A stretch of 64,000 nt of DNA from CF-118 sp035689345 (GTDB lineage Bacteria > Chloroflexota > Dormibacteria > Dormibacterales > Dormibacteraceae). Shown in pieces: positions 16,759 to 25,085 of this stretch (the first letter of the stretch is position 1; each line of letters starts with the position of its first letter). Below the pieces are notes generated by a model, which worked only from the letters and a program-made list of their open reading frames with translations, searched no databases and was not told the DNA's origin. A program made the translations under genes and the position numbers. The stretch lies in NCBI GenBank assembly GCA_035689345.1, contig DASSLR010000038.1:36812-100811 (forward strand). The letters run 5' to 3'.

Positions 16759-16896
16759 TTACAGCTTCATCGCGCCCGGGAAGACGAAGTAGAGCAGCAG
16801 CCCGACCAGGATGAGGTAGCCGAGCAGCACGAGCGTCCAGCCCAGGTTGTGCCGGATGACCGCGCCCTCGTTGCGGCTGCACGCGTTCGTATGCAA
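16759..16896 (-). CDS. Possible single-helix microprotein
   Basis: A minus-strand frame ending in TAA at 16759 encodes a conserved-looking C-terminus: polar start, then GWTLVLLGYLILVGLLLYF as one transmembrane helix and a short VFPGAMKL tail. Only TTG at 16896 or GTG at 16923 is available as a start, and both fall inside the dispersed repeat at 16884-16942. It would be the last gene of the minus-strand envelope operon. Small real membrane peptides look like this, but an open frame of this size can also be chance. Confidence 0.35.
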   Translation of the reverse strand: MHTNACSRNEGAVIRHNLGWTLVLLGYLILVGLLLYFVFPGAMKL

Positions 16897-16942
16897 TGGC
16901 GCGTTATTCGTCCGAAATTTCACGCGTTTGTATGCAAACGCG
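16884..16942. repeat. Dispersed paired-palindrome repeat, copy 1
   Basis: Two TTYGTATGCAAW palindromes begin at 16886 and 16927, exactly 41 bases apart. The right copy is CGCGTTTG-TATG-CAAACGCG (8-bp arms); the left copy has decayed (TTCGTATGCAAT). The spacer contains GTTATT. The right end lies 15 bases from the stop codon of the minus-strand gene at 16958. The same arrangement occurs at 31516, 42423 and 61888. Confidence 0.85.
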
Positions 16943-16957
16943 GGCTTCTCGGGGGGT

Positions 16958-17395
16958 CTAGCTTCGGACCTCCGGCAGGAGCCAGGGCAGCGCCTCGCTC
17001 ATCGGCCGGACGAGAGTCTCGTACTCCTTGGCCGTGATCAGGTCGCTCGCGACCAGGCCCAGGGCGGCCCCGAAAGCCGCGTCTTCCGCCTTGTGGCCCA
17101 CGTCGCCGTGCTCCGCCTTCCAGGAGATCAGCGCCTGCCCCGATTCGGTCATGCCGAACATGGAGCTGCGCACCGTGTCCCACGCGTCGCCGCGGTCGCT
17201 CTGCTCGATGGCGTGGGTCGCCGCCTTCTCGGCGGCGCGGTAGGCGGCGTGCTGGGCGCTGCCGGCGGCGAAGTCGTCCCAACCGTTCGCCGCGCGCTCG
17301 ACGCCGGCCGGGCCCATGACGCGGAGGTCGTCGATGAGGCGCGCCAGCGTGCGGTCGTGCTCGGGGAATCCGTAGCCCTCGGCGTCCAGTCCCAC
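16958..17395 (-). CDS. Protein of unknown function
   Basis: 145 residues from GTG at 17395 to TAG at 16958. The frame is open further up to ATG 17461, but that would overlap the preceding gene by 56 bases and add an Arg/Ser-rich tail. The body is soluble and mainly helical, with features such as LDAEGYGFPEHDRTLARLI, AAYRAAEKAATHAIEQSDRGD and PMSEALPWLLPEV. No family or catalytic motif is recognised. It is the last sizeable gene of the minus-strand envelope operon and its stop abuts a dispersed repeat. Confidence 0.6.
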   Translation of the reverse strand: MGLDAEGYGFPEHDRTLARLIDDLRVMGPAGVERAANGWDDFAAGSAQHAAYRAAEKAATHAIEQSDRGDAWDTVRSSMFGMTESGQALISWKAEHGDVGHKAEDAAFGAALGLVASDLITAKEYETLVRPMSEALPWLLPEVRS

Positions 17396-17405
17396 GACGA
17401 AAAGG

Positions 17406-17909
17406 TTAACCCGCGTCCGAGATCGAGATCTTCTCGACCGGATGGATCTCGTTCCACCCATGGCCCAGGTCCAGCACCCACGGGCCGTCGATGTCGATGC
17501 GATCGCCCGGTCCTGGAATCGGCAGGTCGGTCATCGGGCACCGCGCCGCCTCGTTGGCGCTGGGCGGGTTGGTGTCGAGAGGGCAGTCCGGCGTGATCTC
17601 CGCGAGCATGGCCGGCTTGCCCTGGAAGTGGTTCTCCTGGATGAGCAGGAATTCGTAGCCGGCGTCGACGCGGAACCAGATGTGATGGTCGCCGTCCGCC
17701 TCCTTGATCACCTGCACCACGGTCCCGGCTGCGTGCTGGCAGTCCTTCAGCACGCGCAGCCGGTCCGGCTGCCACACGCCGGCCTCCGGAGCTCCCGCGC
17801 GGCAGGCGCTGCCCGGTGCCGGGCTGTGAGCGCCTGTTCCCGCCGGCGCGCTGGAGCTGCACGCGGCCAGCAGCGCCACCGCGATCAGCGCAGGAAGGCG
17901 GGGACCCAC
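17406..17909 (-). CDS. Lipoprotein of unknown function
   Basis: 167 residues from GTG at 17909. The N-terminus MGPRLPALIAVALLAAC ends in a good lipobox (LAAC), so Cys17 should be lipidated and the protein anchored on the outside of the membrane. The mature part is polar with four or five further Cys and a C-terminal beta segment containing GHGWNEIHPVEKI, a His/Trp-rich motif seen in small secreted domains of unknown role. Its start overlaps the end of the DoxX gene by 25 bases, so the two are probably co-translated. Confidence 0.7.
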   Translation of the reverse strand: MGPRLPALIAVALLAACSSSAPAGTGAHSPAPGSACRAGAPEAGVWQPDRLRVLKDCQHAAGTVVQVIKEADGDHHIWFRVDAGYEFLLIQENHFQGKPAMLAEITPDCPLDTNPPSANEAARCPMTDLPIPGPGDRIDIDGPWVLDLGHGWNEIHPVEKISISDAG

Positions 17910-18322
17910 TTGAAATGGCTCAGCGCGATGGGCCCGGCGCCGGAGACGACGACCTGTGCGGTGACCACGAGCCCGAGCCAGTAAAGCCATCGGAATCCGT
18001 CGTCGTTGACCGCAAACGCCACCGTGAGCGCGAGGTTCGCCGCCAGCAGCACGCCCAGGATCGCGGCCCAGCGCGTGCCGATGCCGAGGAGAAGCAGCAC
18101 GCCCACGACCGTTTCGCCGGCGCCCTGCAGGACGCCGAATAGAAACCAGTTCGGCACCACGACCGCCTCGAGGAACTGGTGCAGGCCCGGGATGGGGTTG
18201 GCGTCGGCCGTGCCCTTGATGACGCTCTTCATCCAGTCCACGCCATTCCACTTCTGGCTCGCGAAGTAGAGCCAGTAGAAGGCGACGACGATGCGGACGA
18301 GGCTCGGCCACACCTTGCTCAT
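17885..18322 (-). CDS. DoxX family membrane protein
   Basis: 145 residues with four transmembrane helices. DoxX marks are the first helix with SLVRIVVAFYWLYFASQKWNG, then FLFGVLQGAGETVVGVLLLLG and RWAAILGVLLAANLALTVAF. DoxX-type proteins are linked to quinone or thiosulphate oxidation or to membrane redox stress, but most have no proven reaction. ATG at 18322 lies 1 base after the TGA of the upstream lipoprotein gene; the 3' end overlaps the downstream lipoprotein by 25 bases. Confidence 0.8.
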   Translation of the reverse strand: MSKVWPSLVRIVVAFYWLYFASQKWNGVDWMKSVIKGTADANPIPGLHQFLEAVVVPNWFLFGVLQGAGETVVGVLLLLGIGTRWAAILGVLLAANLALTVAFAVNDDGFRWLYWLGLVVTAQVVVSGAGPIALSHFKWVPAFLR

Positions 18323-18323
18323 G

Positions 18324-19232
18324 TCACTCACGGTCGTTCTCCACCACCACCACGACGGCCAGGTTGGGGTCGGGGGCGAGCGCCACCGCGGGCACGCCGA
18401 TGGCTTCTTTCGCCACTTCGCCACCGTAGATGGTGAGCACCATGCGGTCGCCATGCGCCGCAACGTAGGTCACGCCGGAGGCGTCGAACACGGCCTGGTC
18501 GGGATCGCGCACGAGCGCCAGGGTGGACCACTTCTCGGTCGACGGCTCGAACACGAACACGCCGCCGAGGTCCTGGTCTTCGCTCGGCCCCTCCGCGGCG
18601 ACGAGGATCTGGCCCCCAAGGTAAGGCGCCAGCCAGAACGGAAACAGCGGCATGGGTAGGCCGACATTGTGCAGGTCGCCCGCGCGCACGAGCTCGGCGC
18701 GCTCGTAGTCGGCCGTCCACATCTCGTCCAGGCCGGGCCCGCCGATCGCCACCGCATAACCGTGGCCGGCGGGCACCGACCTGCCGTCGAGGTAGTCGAT
18801 CTCGCCTCGAGTGCCGGCCACGATCACGTCGCCAGAGGGGTCGAGGCTCACCATTCCCGGGCCGGCGGTGACCTTGTGGCTGGCCGTCTGCCTGCCGGTC
18901 GCGGGGTCGAGCTCGACGACCGCCGCGCCGCTGAACAGGCTCACGTACAGGTGACCGTCGTGCAGCAGCAGGCCGAAGGGGTTGCCGCCCGTGTGCGCTC
19001 GCCACTGCACGCGCAGCGCCGGCAGCCCGACTGCATAGACGTCGCCCGGCGCGCTGTCCGCCACGTAGGCCGTGGCCCCGTCATCGGAGACGATCACCGC
19101 GACCGGGTCGGATCCGATCCTGGCTTCGACGGGCTTCGCGCTCCTGTTCATCGGAAGAAGGAACAGGCCGGTGTGATGCTGCGTCGAGGGCGTGCCGCTC
19201 GTGCACGCCGCCAGCACCAGGACCGCCGCCAC
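18324..19232 (-). CDS. Beta-propeller (YVTN/NHL-like) lipoprotein
   Basis: 302 residues from GTG at 19232, which shares one base with the stop of the radical SAM gene (TAGTG). The signal MAAVLVLAAC ends in a lipobox. The mature part contains repeated blades: VAVIVSDDGATAYVADS, NPFGLLLHDGHLYVS, GMVSLDPSGDVIVAG, VFDASGVTYVAAHG. This is the pattern of YVTN/NHL or SMP-30-like six- to seven-bladed propellers, usually used for binding or for lactonase-type reactions. Its position between the radical SAM enzyme and DoxX suggests a surface or envelope role. Confidence 0.72.
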   Translation of the reverse strand: MAAVLVLAACTSGTPSTQHHTGLFLLPMNRSAKPVEARIGSDPVAVIVSDDGATAYVADSAPGDVYAVGLPALRVQWRAHTGGNPFGLLLHDGHLYVSLFSGAAVVELDPATGRQTASHKVTAGPGMVSLDPSGDVIVAGTRGEIDYLDGRSVPAGHGYAVAIGGPGLDEMWTADYERAELVRAGDLHNVGLPMPLFPFWLAPYLGGQILVAAEGPSEDQDLGGVFVFEPSTEKWSTLALVRDPDQAVFDASGVTYVAAHGDRMVLTIYGGEVAKEAIGVPAVALAPDPNLAVVVVVENDRE

Positions 19233-20566
19233 TATTTGATGACGCGTAGCACCGGGTCGGTGGCGAGCTGGAAAGCTCTCGCGGCCGGCTTCATGTGCAT
19301 GCGGTTCAGGCGGTGCTGGATGGCGCCCTTCAATATCGCGGCCCGCAGCTTGTGCTCCGAGAAGTCGGTGTTGAACAGCAGGCGGTTGTGGCGCACCTTG
19401 TGCCACTCGCCGTGCTGCCTGCGCTCGCGCACGCGCTCGTAGAAGCCGGTGCCCGGCAGCGGGTACGCGATCGTGTAGCTCACATAGTCGAGAGGCAGGC
19501 TCGACGAGAAGTTGATGCTGCGGATCAGAGAGTCGGTCGTCTCGCCAAGGTAGCCCACCATGAAGAATCCCGCCGCCTTGATGCCGGCGGCAACGCACGC
19601 CTCGACCGCGGCGCGCGCCTGGTCGGGCGTGATGCCCTTCTTCATCTCCTTCAACACGTTCTCGTCGCCAGACTCGATGCCGAAGAAGATGCGCTTGCAG
19701 CCGGCGCGGTGCATCTGCTCGAACAGAGCCTGGTCGACGTGGGTGACGCGGCTGAGGCACTCCCAAGTCAGCGGCAGGTGCGCCTCCTCGATCGCCTGCG
19801 CCAGCTGGAACGTGCGCTTGTAGTTGAGCGTGAAGAGGTCGTCCGACATCCAGATGTGGTCGTAGCCGAGCTCGGCGATCTCGCGCATCTCCGCCACCAC
19901 GGACTCGACGGGTCGCGCGCTGAAGAGGTCGCCGAAGACCGACTTGTGGCAGAAGTCGCAGCGGAAGGGGCAGCCGCGCGTCGACATCAAAGGCGTGGTG
20001 GCGTCCTTCCAGTGCTTGCGCCAGTAGGCGATGTACTGGTCGTTGGGGATGTCGCCGCGATACGGCAGAGGCAGGTCCGTCATGTCCTTGCTGCGCTGGC
20101 GGGCGACGCTCCGCACGACCTCGCCCTCGCGCTTGAAGACGACTCCCGGGATCTCCTCCCACCTGCGGTCGTGCAGGTGCTCCATGATCGAGACGATCGT
20201 CTCCTCGCCCTCGCCGACAGCGACGAGGTCGAAGCTGTCGACGAACGTTTCGGGCTCACCCGACGGATATGGCCCGCCGACCACCGTGAGCGCCTTGTCG
20301 CGCACCTGCGCGGCCAGCGAGAGCGCCTCGTCCTGCATCGTGATCATGCAGTAGATGCCGATGACGCTCGGCTGCAGCCGGTCGATCTCATCGAGCACCT
20401 CGCGCCGCTCGAGGAACGTGTGGTCGATGTGGCGCACCGAGTAGCCGGCGCGGCGCAGCGAGGCGCTCAGGTACATGAGGCCGAGCGACGGCATGATCCA
20501 GTGCCGGCCGTGTTCGGGCGCGCGCTGCGGGTAGACGAGCACGACGTCCGCGCGGTCCTGTGTCAT
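19232..20566 (-). CDS. B12-binding domain radical SAM protein
   Basis: 444 residues. Residues about 8-130 form a cobalamin-binding Rossmann domain without the DxHxxG His, as is common in class B radical SAM enzymes (PSLGLMYLSASLRRAGYSV; VVGGPYPSGEPETF; VAVGEGEETI). The radical SAM cluster motif CPFRCDFC uses Cys199, Cys203 and Cys206, followed by IWMSDDLFTLN and FFGIESGDENVL. This family (BchE/HpnJ/HpnP-like) performs methylations, cyclisations or ring rearrangements on lipids and natural products. ATG at 20566 overlaps the stop of the glycosyltransferase gene by four bases (ATGA), so both products probably act in one pathway. Confidence 0.9.
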   Translation of the reverse strand: MTQDRADVVLVYPQRAPEHGRHWIMPSLGLMYLSASLRRAGYSVRHIDHTFLERREVLDEIDRLQPSVIGIYCMITMQDEALSLAAQVRDKALTVVGGPYPSGEPETFVDSFDLVAVGEGEETIVSIMEHLHDRRWEEIPGVVFKREGEVVRSVARQRSKDMTDLPLPYRGDIPNDQYIAYWRKHWKDATTPLMSTRGCPFRCDFCHKSVFGDLFSARPVESVVAEMREIAELGYDHIWMSDDLFTLNYKRTFQLAQAIEEAHLPLTWECLSRVTHVDQALFEQMHRAGCKRIFFGIESGDENVLKEMKKGITPDQARAAVEACVAAGIKAAGFFMVGYLGETTDSLIRSINFSSSLPLDYVSYTIAYPLPGTGFYERVRERRQHGEWHKVRHNRLLFNTDFSEHKLRAAILKGAIQHRLNRMHMKPAARAFQLATDPVLRVIK

Positions 20567-23500
20567 CTCGCCTCCTGCACGTTGACGTGGTAGCGCGTCC
20601 CTGTGAAGGGGCCGCTGAAGACGTAGTCGAGGCCGGCCCAGTCGAAGCTCGACCCGCTGACCTCACGGCCTCCGTACATCTGCGCGCCGCCGATGGCCGG
20701 CAGCGACCACTCGACGCCGAGACCGCCGGCGCGGAGACGAGCCCAGTCGCCGTCGACCGGCACCCAGCTCCCGAAGTCCGAGTCGATCAGGGTTTGCGAC
20801 GAGTCGGCGAAGTCGTTGAACGCGCCGGACTCCTCGTTGAGGATCGCGACCTGCGTGTAGCCGGGCGCGAGCTGCAGCGGCTGCACCTCGATGGTGATGC
20901 CGCTCGCATCGACGGTGTAGGTGACGGCGATGCTGCCGCGGCTTGGAACCGGCCTGAAGTCGAAGCCTCCGCCCGCCACCGCGTTGCCTCCCATCTCGTC
21001 CAGCTCGAACACGCGCCGCCACACGGATTTCGTGCTCGTCGAAAGATCGGTCGTGGTCGACGTGCGCGGGAACACCCAGCCGTCGGGGTACTGCACGATG
21101 GGCACGCCGAGACCCATGCCCTCGCCGGCGGCGCTGGTGCCGTTGACGATCAACGTCACGCCCTTGGCCAGCTGCGCGGTCTTGCCGTTGGCGGGTACGG
21201 GCGCGATGGCCGCGTCGACGCCGGGAAAGATCGTCTGCTGGTCGCGCGCGGCGCCGAGGCGGTAGGCGTAGACGGTCTTACCCCCGGGCGCCTGGAAATA
21301 GCGCTGGTCGCCCAGCGACTCGAACGGCGGCGCGGCGTTGCCGGCGGCCAGCTGCGGAAACGCCTCGGTGGCGCGGTAGTAGCTGATGTTTTCGATGACC
21401 ACGGTGGTGACTCCGCGCCCGCGCATCCACAGCAGCGCGAGGTCGGGGTCGAGCGGCATCGATTGCGAGCCGGTGATCTGCGCCGGCGGCTTGCCGCTGT
21501 AGTACGCCGCGACCGGCGAGTCGGTGAGGAGGACGCCCGGGCTGCCTTTCGCGGCCTGCCCGGCGGCGATCAGGCCGTTGTTGGCGTTGCCGAAGCCCGC
21601 GAAGACAGGTAGGAACGCCACAGCGAGCAGGCCGCCCGCGGCCGCGGTGGCGAGGCGCAGGACCGCGGGCTGCCGGTCGAGGGCCGACGCCGCAAGCAGG
21701 GCCATCGACGGGAGCGCCGGGTACAGGTAGCGATGGCTGCCGGTGTAGGCGCCCGCGGCGACCAGGCCGACGACGGCGGCGAGGTAGATCAGCGCGGGGG
21801 CGTGGACGAAGCGCAGGACCGGCGCCGGGTGGCGGATCGCCGCGACCAGCCCGACCGAGCCGAGGGCGACCAGCGGCAGAGCGGCCAGGCCGAAGGTCGA
21901 GATGAGCTCGCCGGTGCGGGCGAGCGGGTCGCCGGCCAGGCTGCCGCGGGCGATGGCGGACGCGACCTCCTGGGCGCCGCGGGAGAGGGAGTTGGAGGCG
22001 AAAGGAAGCAGAAGCAGCGCTGCCACGGGAGCCGCGAGAACAGCCGGCCCCACCCGGCGGGCTGCGCCCGCCGACCTCCCCACGAGTGGGGAGGTGAGAG
22101 GCAGCAGCGCCGCGGCGGCCACTCCCACGAAGATCCATGCCTTCGTCGACGTCGCGCAGGCCAGCAGCGCCAGCGTGGCCGCGAGCTTCCACCGCGCGCG
22201 CGTGGCGGCCAGGCCCGCGCCGGTCAGCAGCGCGGTGACCATCGGTTCGACCACCGTCGCGCTCGCGGTGAAGAGAAACACGGGGTTCAGCGCAAGCAGC
22301 ACGACGGCCAGGCGCGACTGCCGCCGGTTGGCGCCCAGCCGGTAGACCGCGGCGAGCGTCACCACCGCGAACACGACGCCGAGCACGCGCAGCGCGCCGA
22401 TCTGCCAGAGGCCGAACACGCGCAGCACCGCCGCGGCGACGAAGGTGTAGCCGGGCAGCCACGTGTCCTCCATGCCGAACAGCGGGTCGTGCAGGTGGCC
22501 GGTCGCCGCGAGGTTGGCGGCGATGAGCCAGTGCCCGAACCCGTCCTCGAACGGCTGCGGCATCGCCGTCGCCGCCAGGAGCAGGAGCGTGGCCGCGAAG
22601 AGAAGCCCGGTCGCCGGTGCCGCGGCCCGCAGCCCCGCCAGCGCGCGCAGGCCGAGGCTGCGCAGCGTCATGACCTCGAGGAACTCGATGCCGGTCATCG
22701 TGGCGACGGTCAGAAACCCGAAACCAAACACGCCCGCGTACAGGGCGATGAGCCCCTGGTGGGCGAGGATCGCCGGCCCCACCAGGGCCAGCGCGCCGGC
22801 ACCTGCTATCGCGTCACCGATCGCGCGCGGGTCGCCCGCGCGCACGTACGCCCGGTCCTTCCACTCCTCGCCGCGCTTCACGATCTGGAACTTCGGCGTG
22901 CGTACGAACTCACCCCCGCCGCGCAAGGCGCGAAAGAGCGCGAGCAACACCGTCAGGCTCATGCCCGCACCTACGACCTGGCAGAGCAGCGCGGGCAGTC
23001 CCGACCACCACGGCCGCCCGCGCCGCGTCTGGGCGACGATGAAGCCGAACCACGGCGAGGCGCCGACGATGTTGATCCACACGGCGATCGCCGGTATCTG
23101 CCACATGTGCGCGAGCCGGCCGCCGCCGAAAACCAGCCACGGATAGCACGCGAGCTGAAGCAGCATCATCGGACCGACCGCGTACGACAGGAGATGGATC
23201 GCCGCCTCCAGCTTCACCACCGCGCGGTTGCGGCTGCGCATGACGGGCCCGAGCAGGCGGAACGCGCCCTGGAAGCTGCCCGTGGCCCAGCGCCACTGCT
23301 GGCGGCGGTACGCGTCGATGGACACCGGCAGCTCCTCGGGCACGACGAGCTCCTCGAGGTAGGCGGCCTTCCAGCCGCGCAGCTGCGCGCGGTAGCTGAG
23401 GTCCAGGTCCTCGGTCAGCGTGGCGGCGCTCCAGCCGCCGGCGTCTTCGATGGCCGCTCGCCGCCACACGCCGGCCGTGCCGGTGAAATTGGTGAAGTAC

Positions 23501-24117
23501 CCGCGCGCGGAGCGCACGGCCTGCTCGACGAGGAAATGGAAATCGATGGCGATGGCCTGCAGCCGCGTGAACCACGAGTAGCCCTCGTCGAGATGTCCCC
23601 AGCGCGCCTGCACGAAGCCGATCGACTCGTCGCCGAAGACGCCCATCGTCCGGCGCAGGAAGTCGACGGGCGGTACGAAGTCGGCGTCGAAGATGGCGAT
23701 GAAAGGCGCGTCGGTCAGCGTCATGCCGTGCGCCAGCGCGCCCGCCTTGAAGCCGGTCCGCCTCTGCCGGCGCACGTGCGCGACGTTGAGCCCGCGCCGG
23801 CGCCACTTCGCGACCCGCGCGTCGACGATGCCCGCGGTCTCGTCGTCGGAGTCGTCGAGGACCTGCACCTCGAGCTTGCTCGCGGGCCATTCGATCGCGC
23901 ACACCGCGTCGATCACGCGTGCGGCCACGTAGCGCTCGTTGTAGATGGGGATCTGCACGCACACCCGCGGCTCGCCGCCACGCGCGGCCGGCTCGTGATG
24001 AGGAGGTTTCAGCCGCGTTGCCCGCCAGGTGAGGTAAATCAGGTTGAGCCCGAACGCGAGCAGCAGCGCGCTCGTGGAGAGCAGCACGACGAGGACCGCC
24101 GTGGTGATGAAGGTCAC
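20563..24117 (-). CDS. Giant membrane glycosyltransferase: GT2 (cellulose-synthase-like) fused to GT39/ArnT-like polytopic domain
   Basis: 1184 residues from GTG at 24117. After one helix (5-30), a GT2 domain shows VCVQIPIYNE (52-61), the DAD motif (144-146), TED (235-237) and QQWRW (273-277), the signature of processive beta-glycosyltransferases. Membrane helices follow. From about residue 530 a second polytopic region begins with a GT39/PMT-type loop (FEDGFGHWL, ATGHLHDPLF) and has about ten helices. The last 280 residues are soluble, beta-rich and probably outside. GT2 and lipid-linked-sugar GT-C parts are normally separate proteins. Residues about 674-690 come from a palindromic repeat inserted in frame. 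Start and stop overlap both neighbours by four bases (GTGA, ATGA). Confidence 0.85.
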   Translation of the reverse strand: MTFITTAVLVVLLSTSALLLAFGLNLIYLTWRATRLKPPHHEPAARGGEPRVCVQIPIYNERYVAARVIDAVCAIEWPASKLEVQVLDDSDDETAGIVDARVAKWRRRGLNVAHVRRQRRTGFKAGALAHGMTLTDAPFIAIFDADFVPPVDFLRRTMGVFGDESIGFVQARWGHLDEGYSWFTRLQAIAIDFHFLVEQAVRSARGYFTNFTGTAGVWRRAAIEDAGGWSAATLTEDLDLSYRAQLRGWKAAYLEELVVPEELPVSIDAYRRQQWRWATGSFQGAFRLLGPVMRSRNRAVVKLEAAIHLLSYAVGPMMLLQLACYPWLVFGGGRLAHMWQIPAIAVWINIVGASPWFGFIVAQTRRGRPWWSGLPALLCQVVGAGMSLTVLLALFRALRGGGEFVRTPKFQIVKRGEEWKDRAYVRAGDPRAIGDAIAGAGALALVGPAILAHQGLIALYAGVFGFGFLTVATMTGIEFLEVMTLRSLGLRALAGLRAAAPATGLLFAATLLLLAATAMPQPFEDGFGHWLIAANLAATGHLHDPLFGMEDTWLPGYTFVAAAVLRVFGLWQIGALRVLGVVFAVVTLAAVYRLGANRRQSRLAVVLLALNPVFLFTASATVVEPMVTALLTGAGLAATRARWKLAATLALLACATSTKAWIFVGVAAAALLPLTSPLVGRSAGAARRVGPAVLAAPVAALLLLPFASNSLSRGAQEVASAIARGSLAGDPLARTGELISTFGLAALPLVALGSVGLVAAIRHPAPVLRFVHAPALIYLAAVVGLVAAGAYTGSHRYLYPALPSMALLAASALDRQPAVLRLATAAAGGLLAVAFLPVFAGFGNANNGLIAAGQAAKGSPGVLLTDSPVAAYYSGKPPAQITGSQSMPLDPDLALLWMRGRGVTTVVIENISYYRATEAFPQLAAGNAAPPFESLGDQRYFQAPGGKTVYAYRLGAARDQQTIFPGVDAAIAPVPANGKTAQLAKGVTLIVNGTSAAGEGMGLGVPIVQYPDGWVFPRTSTTTDLSTSTKSVWRRVFELDEMGGNAVAGGGFDFRPVPSRGSIAVTYTVDASGITIEVQPLQLAPGYTQVAILNEESGAFNDFADSSQTLIDSDFGSWVPVDGDWARLRAGGLGVEWSLPAIGGAQMYGGREVSGSSFDWAGLDYVFSGPFTGTRYHVNVQEAR
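22055..22095. repeat. Palindromic repeat inside the glycosyltransferase coding sequence
   Basis: Two adjacent perfect hairpins: CGGCGGGC-TGC-GCCCGCCG (22055-22073) and ACCTCCCCAC-GA-GTGGGGAGGT (22074-22095). On the coding (minus) strand they are read as TSPLVGRSAGAARR. The CCTCCCCAC/GTGGGGAGG palindrome and its SPLVG translation are known from repeats in many GC-rich bacteria. The frame is kept, so the element was accepted between two membrane helices. Confidence 0.7.
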
Positions 24118-25025
24118 GCGTCGAACAGCGTGTAGGGCCGCATCGTCTCGCGGACGAATGCGACGCGGGCCAGGGCCTCGGGGCGGTGCCGGCGCGTCCA
24201 CTGCATATAGCGCCACGCGCCGCTGCCGAGCACGCGCGCCGCTCCATCGAGCCAGGCCGGATAAAGAAGACGGGGCAGTGTCGCGGCCGGTGGCTCGACC
24301 AGCGGTGGCGCTTCCCTGGTCGCGAGCTGCGGGAAGTGCCGCGTGAGCCCGCGGTTGAGCGCGACGATCTGCTCGAACACGTCGAAGCCGTAGACCGGTT
24401 GCGACACCAGGAGCTCGAACGCCATCCCCTCGTCCTGCCTGGCCAGGGGAGCGATCTGCGAGCGCTCGAGGATGAGGTTCGCGGTCATCAGCCGGGGGGC
24501 GATCGGCCGGCGCGTCAGGTCGTCGACCGGCTTGCCGCGGTGGCGCAGCGCGTGCAGCAGGCCGAGCGCGTTGACGGCGACGTAGGCGAGGTGGCGGTGG
24601 CCGTCGTCCACCACGAGGTTCAGGTCGACGTCGTCGGAGTCCCTGAAGCCGCCGCTGGCCAGGGAGCCTGCGATCCAGACGCTGCGCACGAACGGCGCCG
24701 CCGCCAGCAGCAGGCGCACGAAGCGCCGCGTCATGGCCATGTATTCGGGCGACGCCGCTTCGTGGCCGTTGGCCCGGGCGAGGATCGCTTCGACGCGCGG
24801 CGTGTGGTCGCGCTCGACCACGAGGTCGTGCGAGATCGTCAGGTGGGCGGAGGTTGCGACCGCTCGCCGGACCTCCTGCTCGGTGAGTGCGCCGCCGGCA
24901 CAAACCGCGCCAAGACGAGCAGGCGACAATGCGTAGCCGCGGCGCCGCAGCAGCGCCACCGTGCGGGCCACCCGCTCCGGCGTGTCGGTCTCCTGGATCT
25001 GGGCAGGGCTGTACTCGAGCGCCAT
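24114..25025 (-). CDS. Nucleotidyltransferase-domain protein (operon leader)
   Basis: 303 residues from ATG at 25025, with GGGAGG about 5 bases upstream. The nucleotidyltransferase motif is SVWIAGSLASGGFRDSDDVDLNLVV at about 115-140 (GS...DxD), with an N-terminal helical region and a C-terminal half rich in Arg/Pro. Such MNT/KNT-type proteins add AMP or another nucleotide to a target, or are inactive relatives. It is the first gene of the minus-strand operon and its TGA overlaps the GTG of the glycosyltransferase (GTGA). It is divergent from pruA with 60 bases between them. Confidence 0.75.
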   Translation of the reverse strand: MALEYSPAQIQETDTPERVARTVALLRRRGYALSPARLGAVCAGGALTEQEVRRAVATSAHLTISHDLVVERDHTPRVEAILARANGHEAASPEYMAMTRRFVRLLLAAAPFVRSVWIAGSLASGGFRDSDDVDLNLVVDDGHRHLAYVAVNALGLLHALRHRGKPVDDLTRRPIAPRLMTANLILERSQIAPLARQDEGMAFELLVSQPVYGFDVFEQIVALNRGLTRHFPQLATREAPPLVEPPAATLPRLLYPAWLDGAARVLGSGAWRYMQWTRRHRPEALARVAFVRETMRPYTLFDA

Positions 25026-25085
25026 GAGGCCTCCCTCACCGACGGGTTTGATATGTCGATACGTGGTGGGGTTACCCTTGAACGC

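Noticed and set aside
21733..24135. Plus-strand open frame of 800 codons
   Set aside because: It is antisense to the GT2/GT39 fusion, which has clear catalytic motifs; the product is low-complexity Arg/Glu/Gln-rich sequence.
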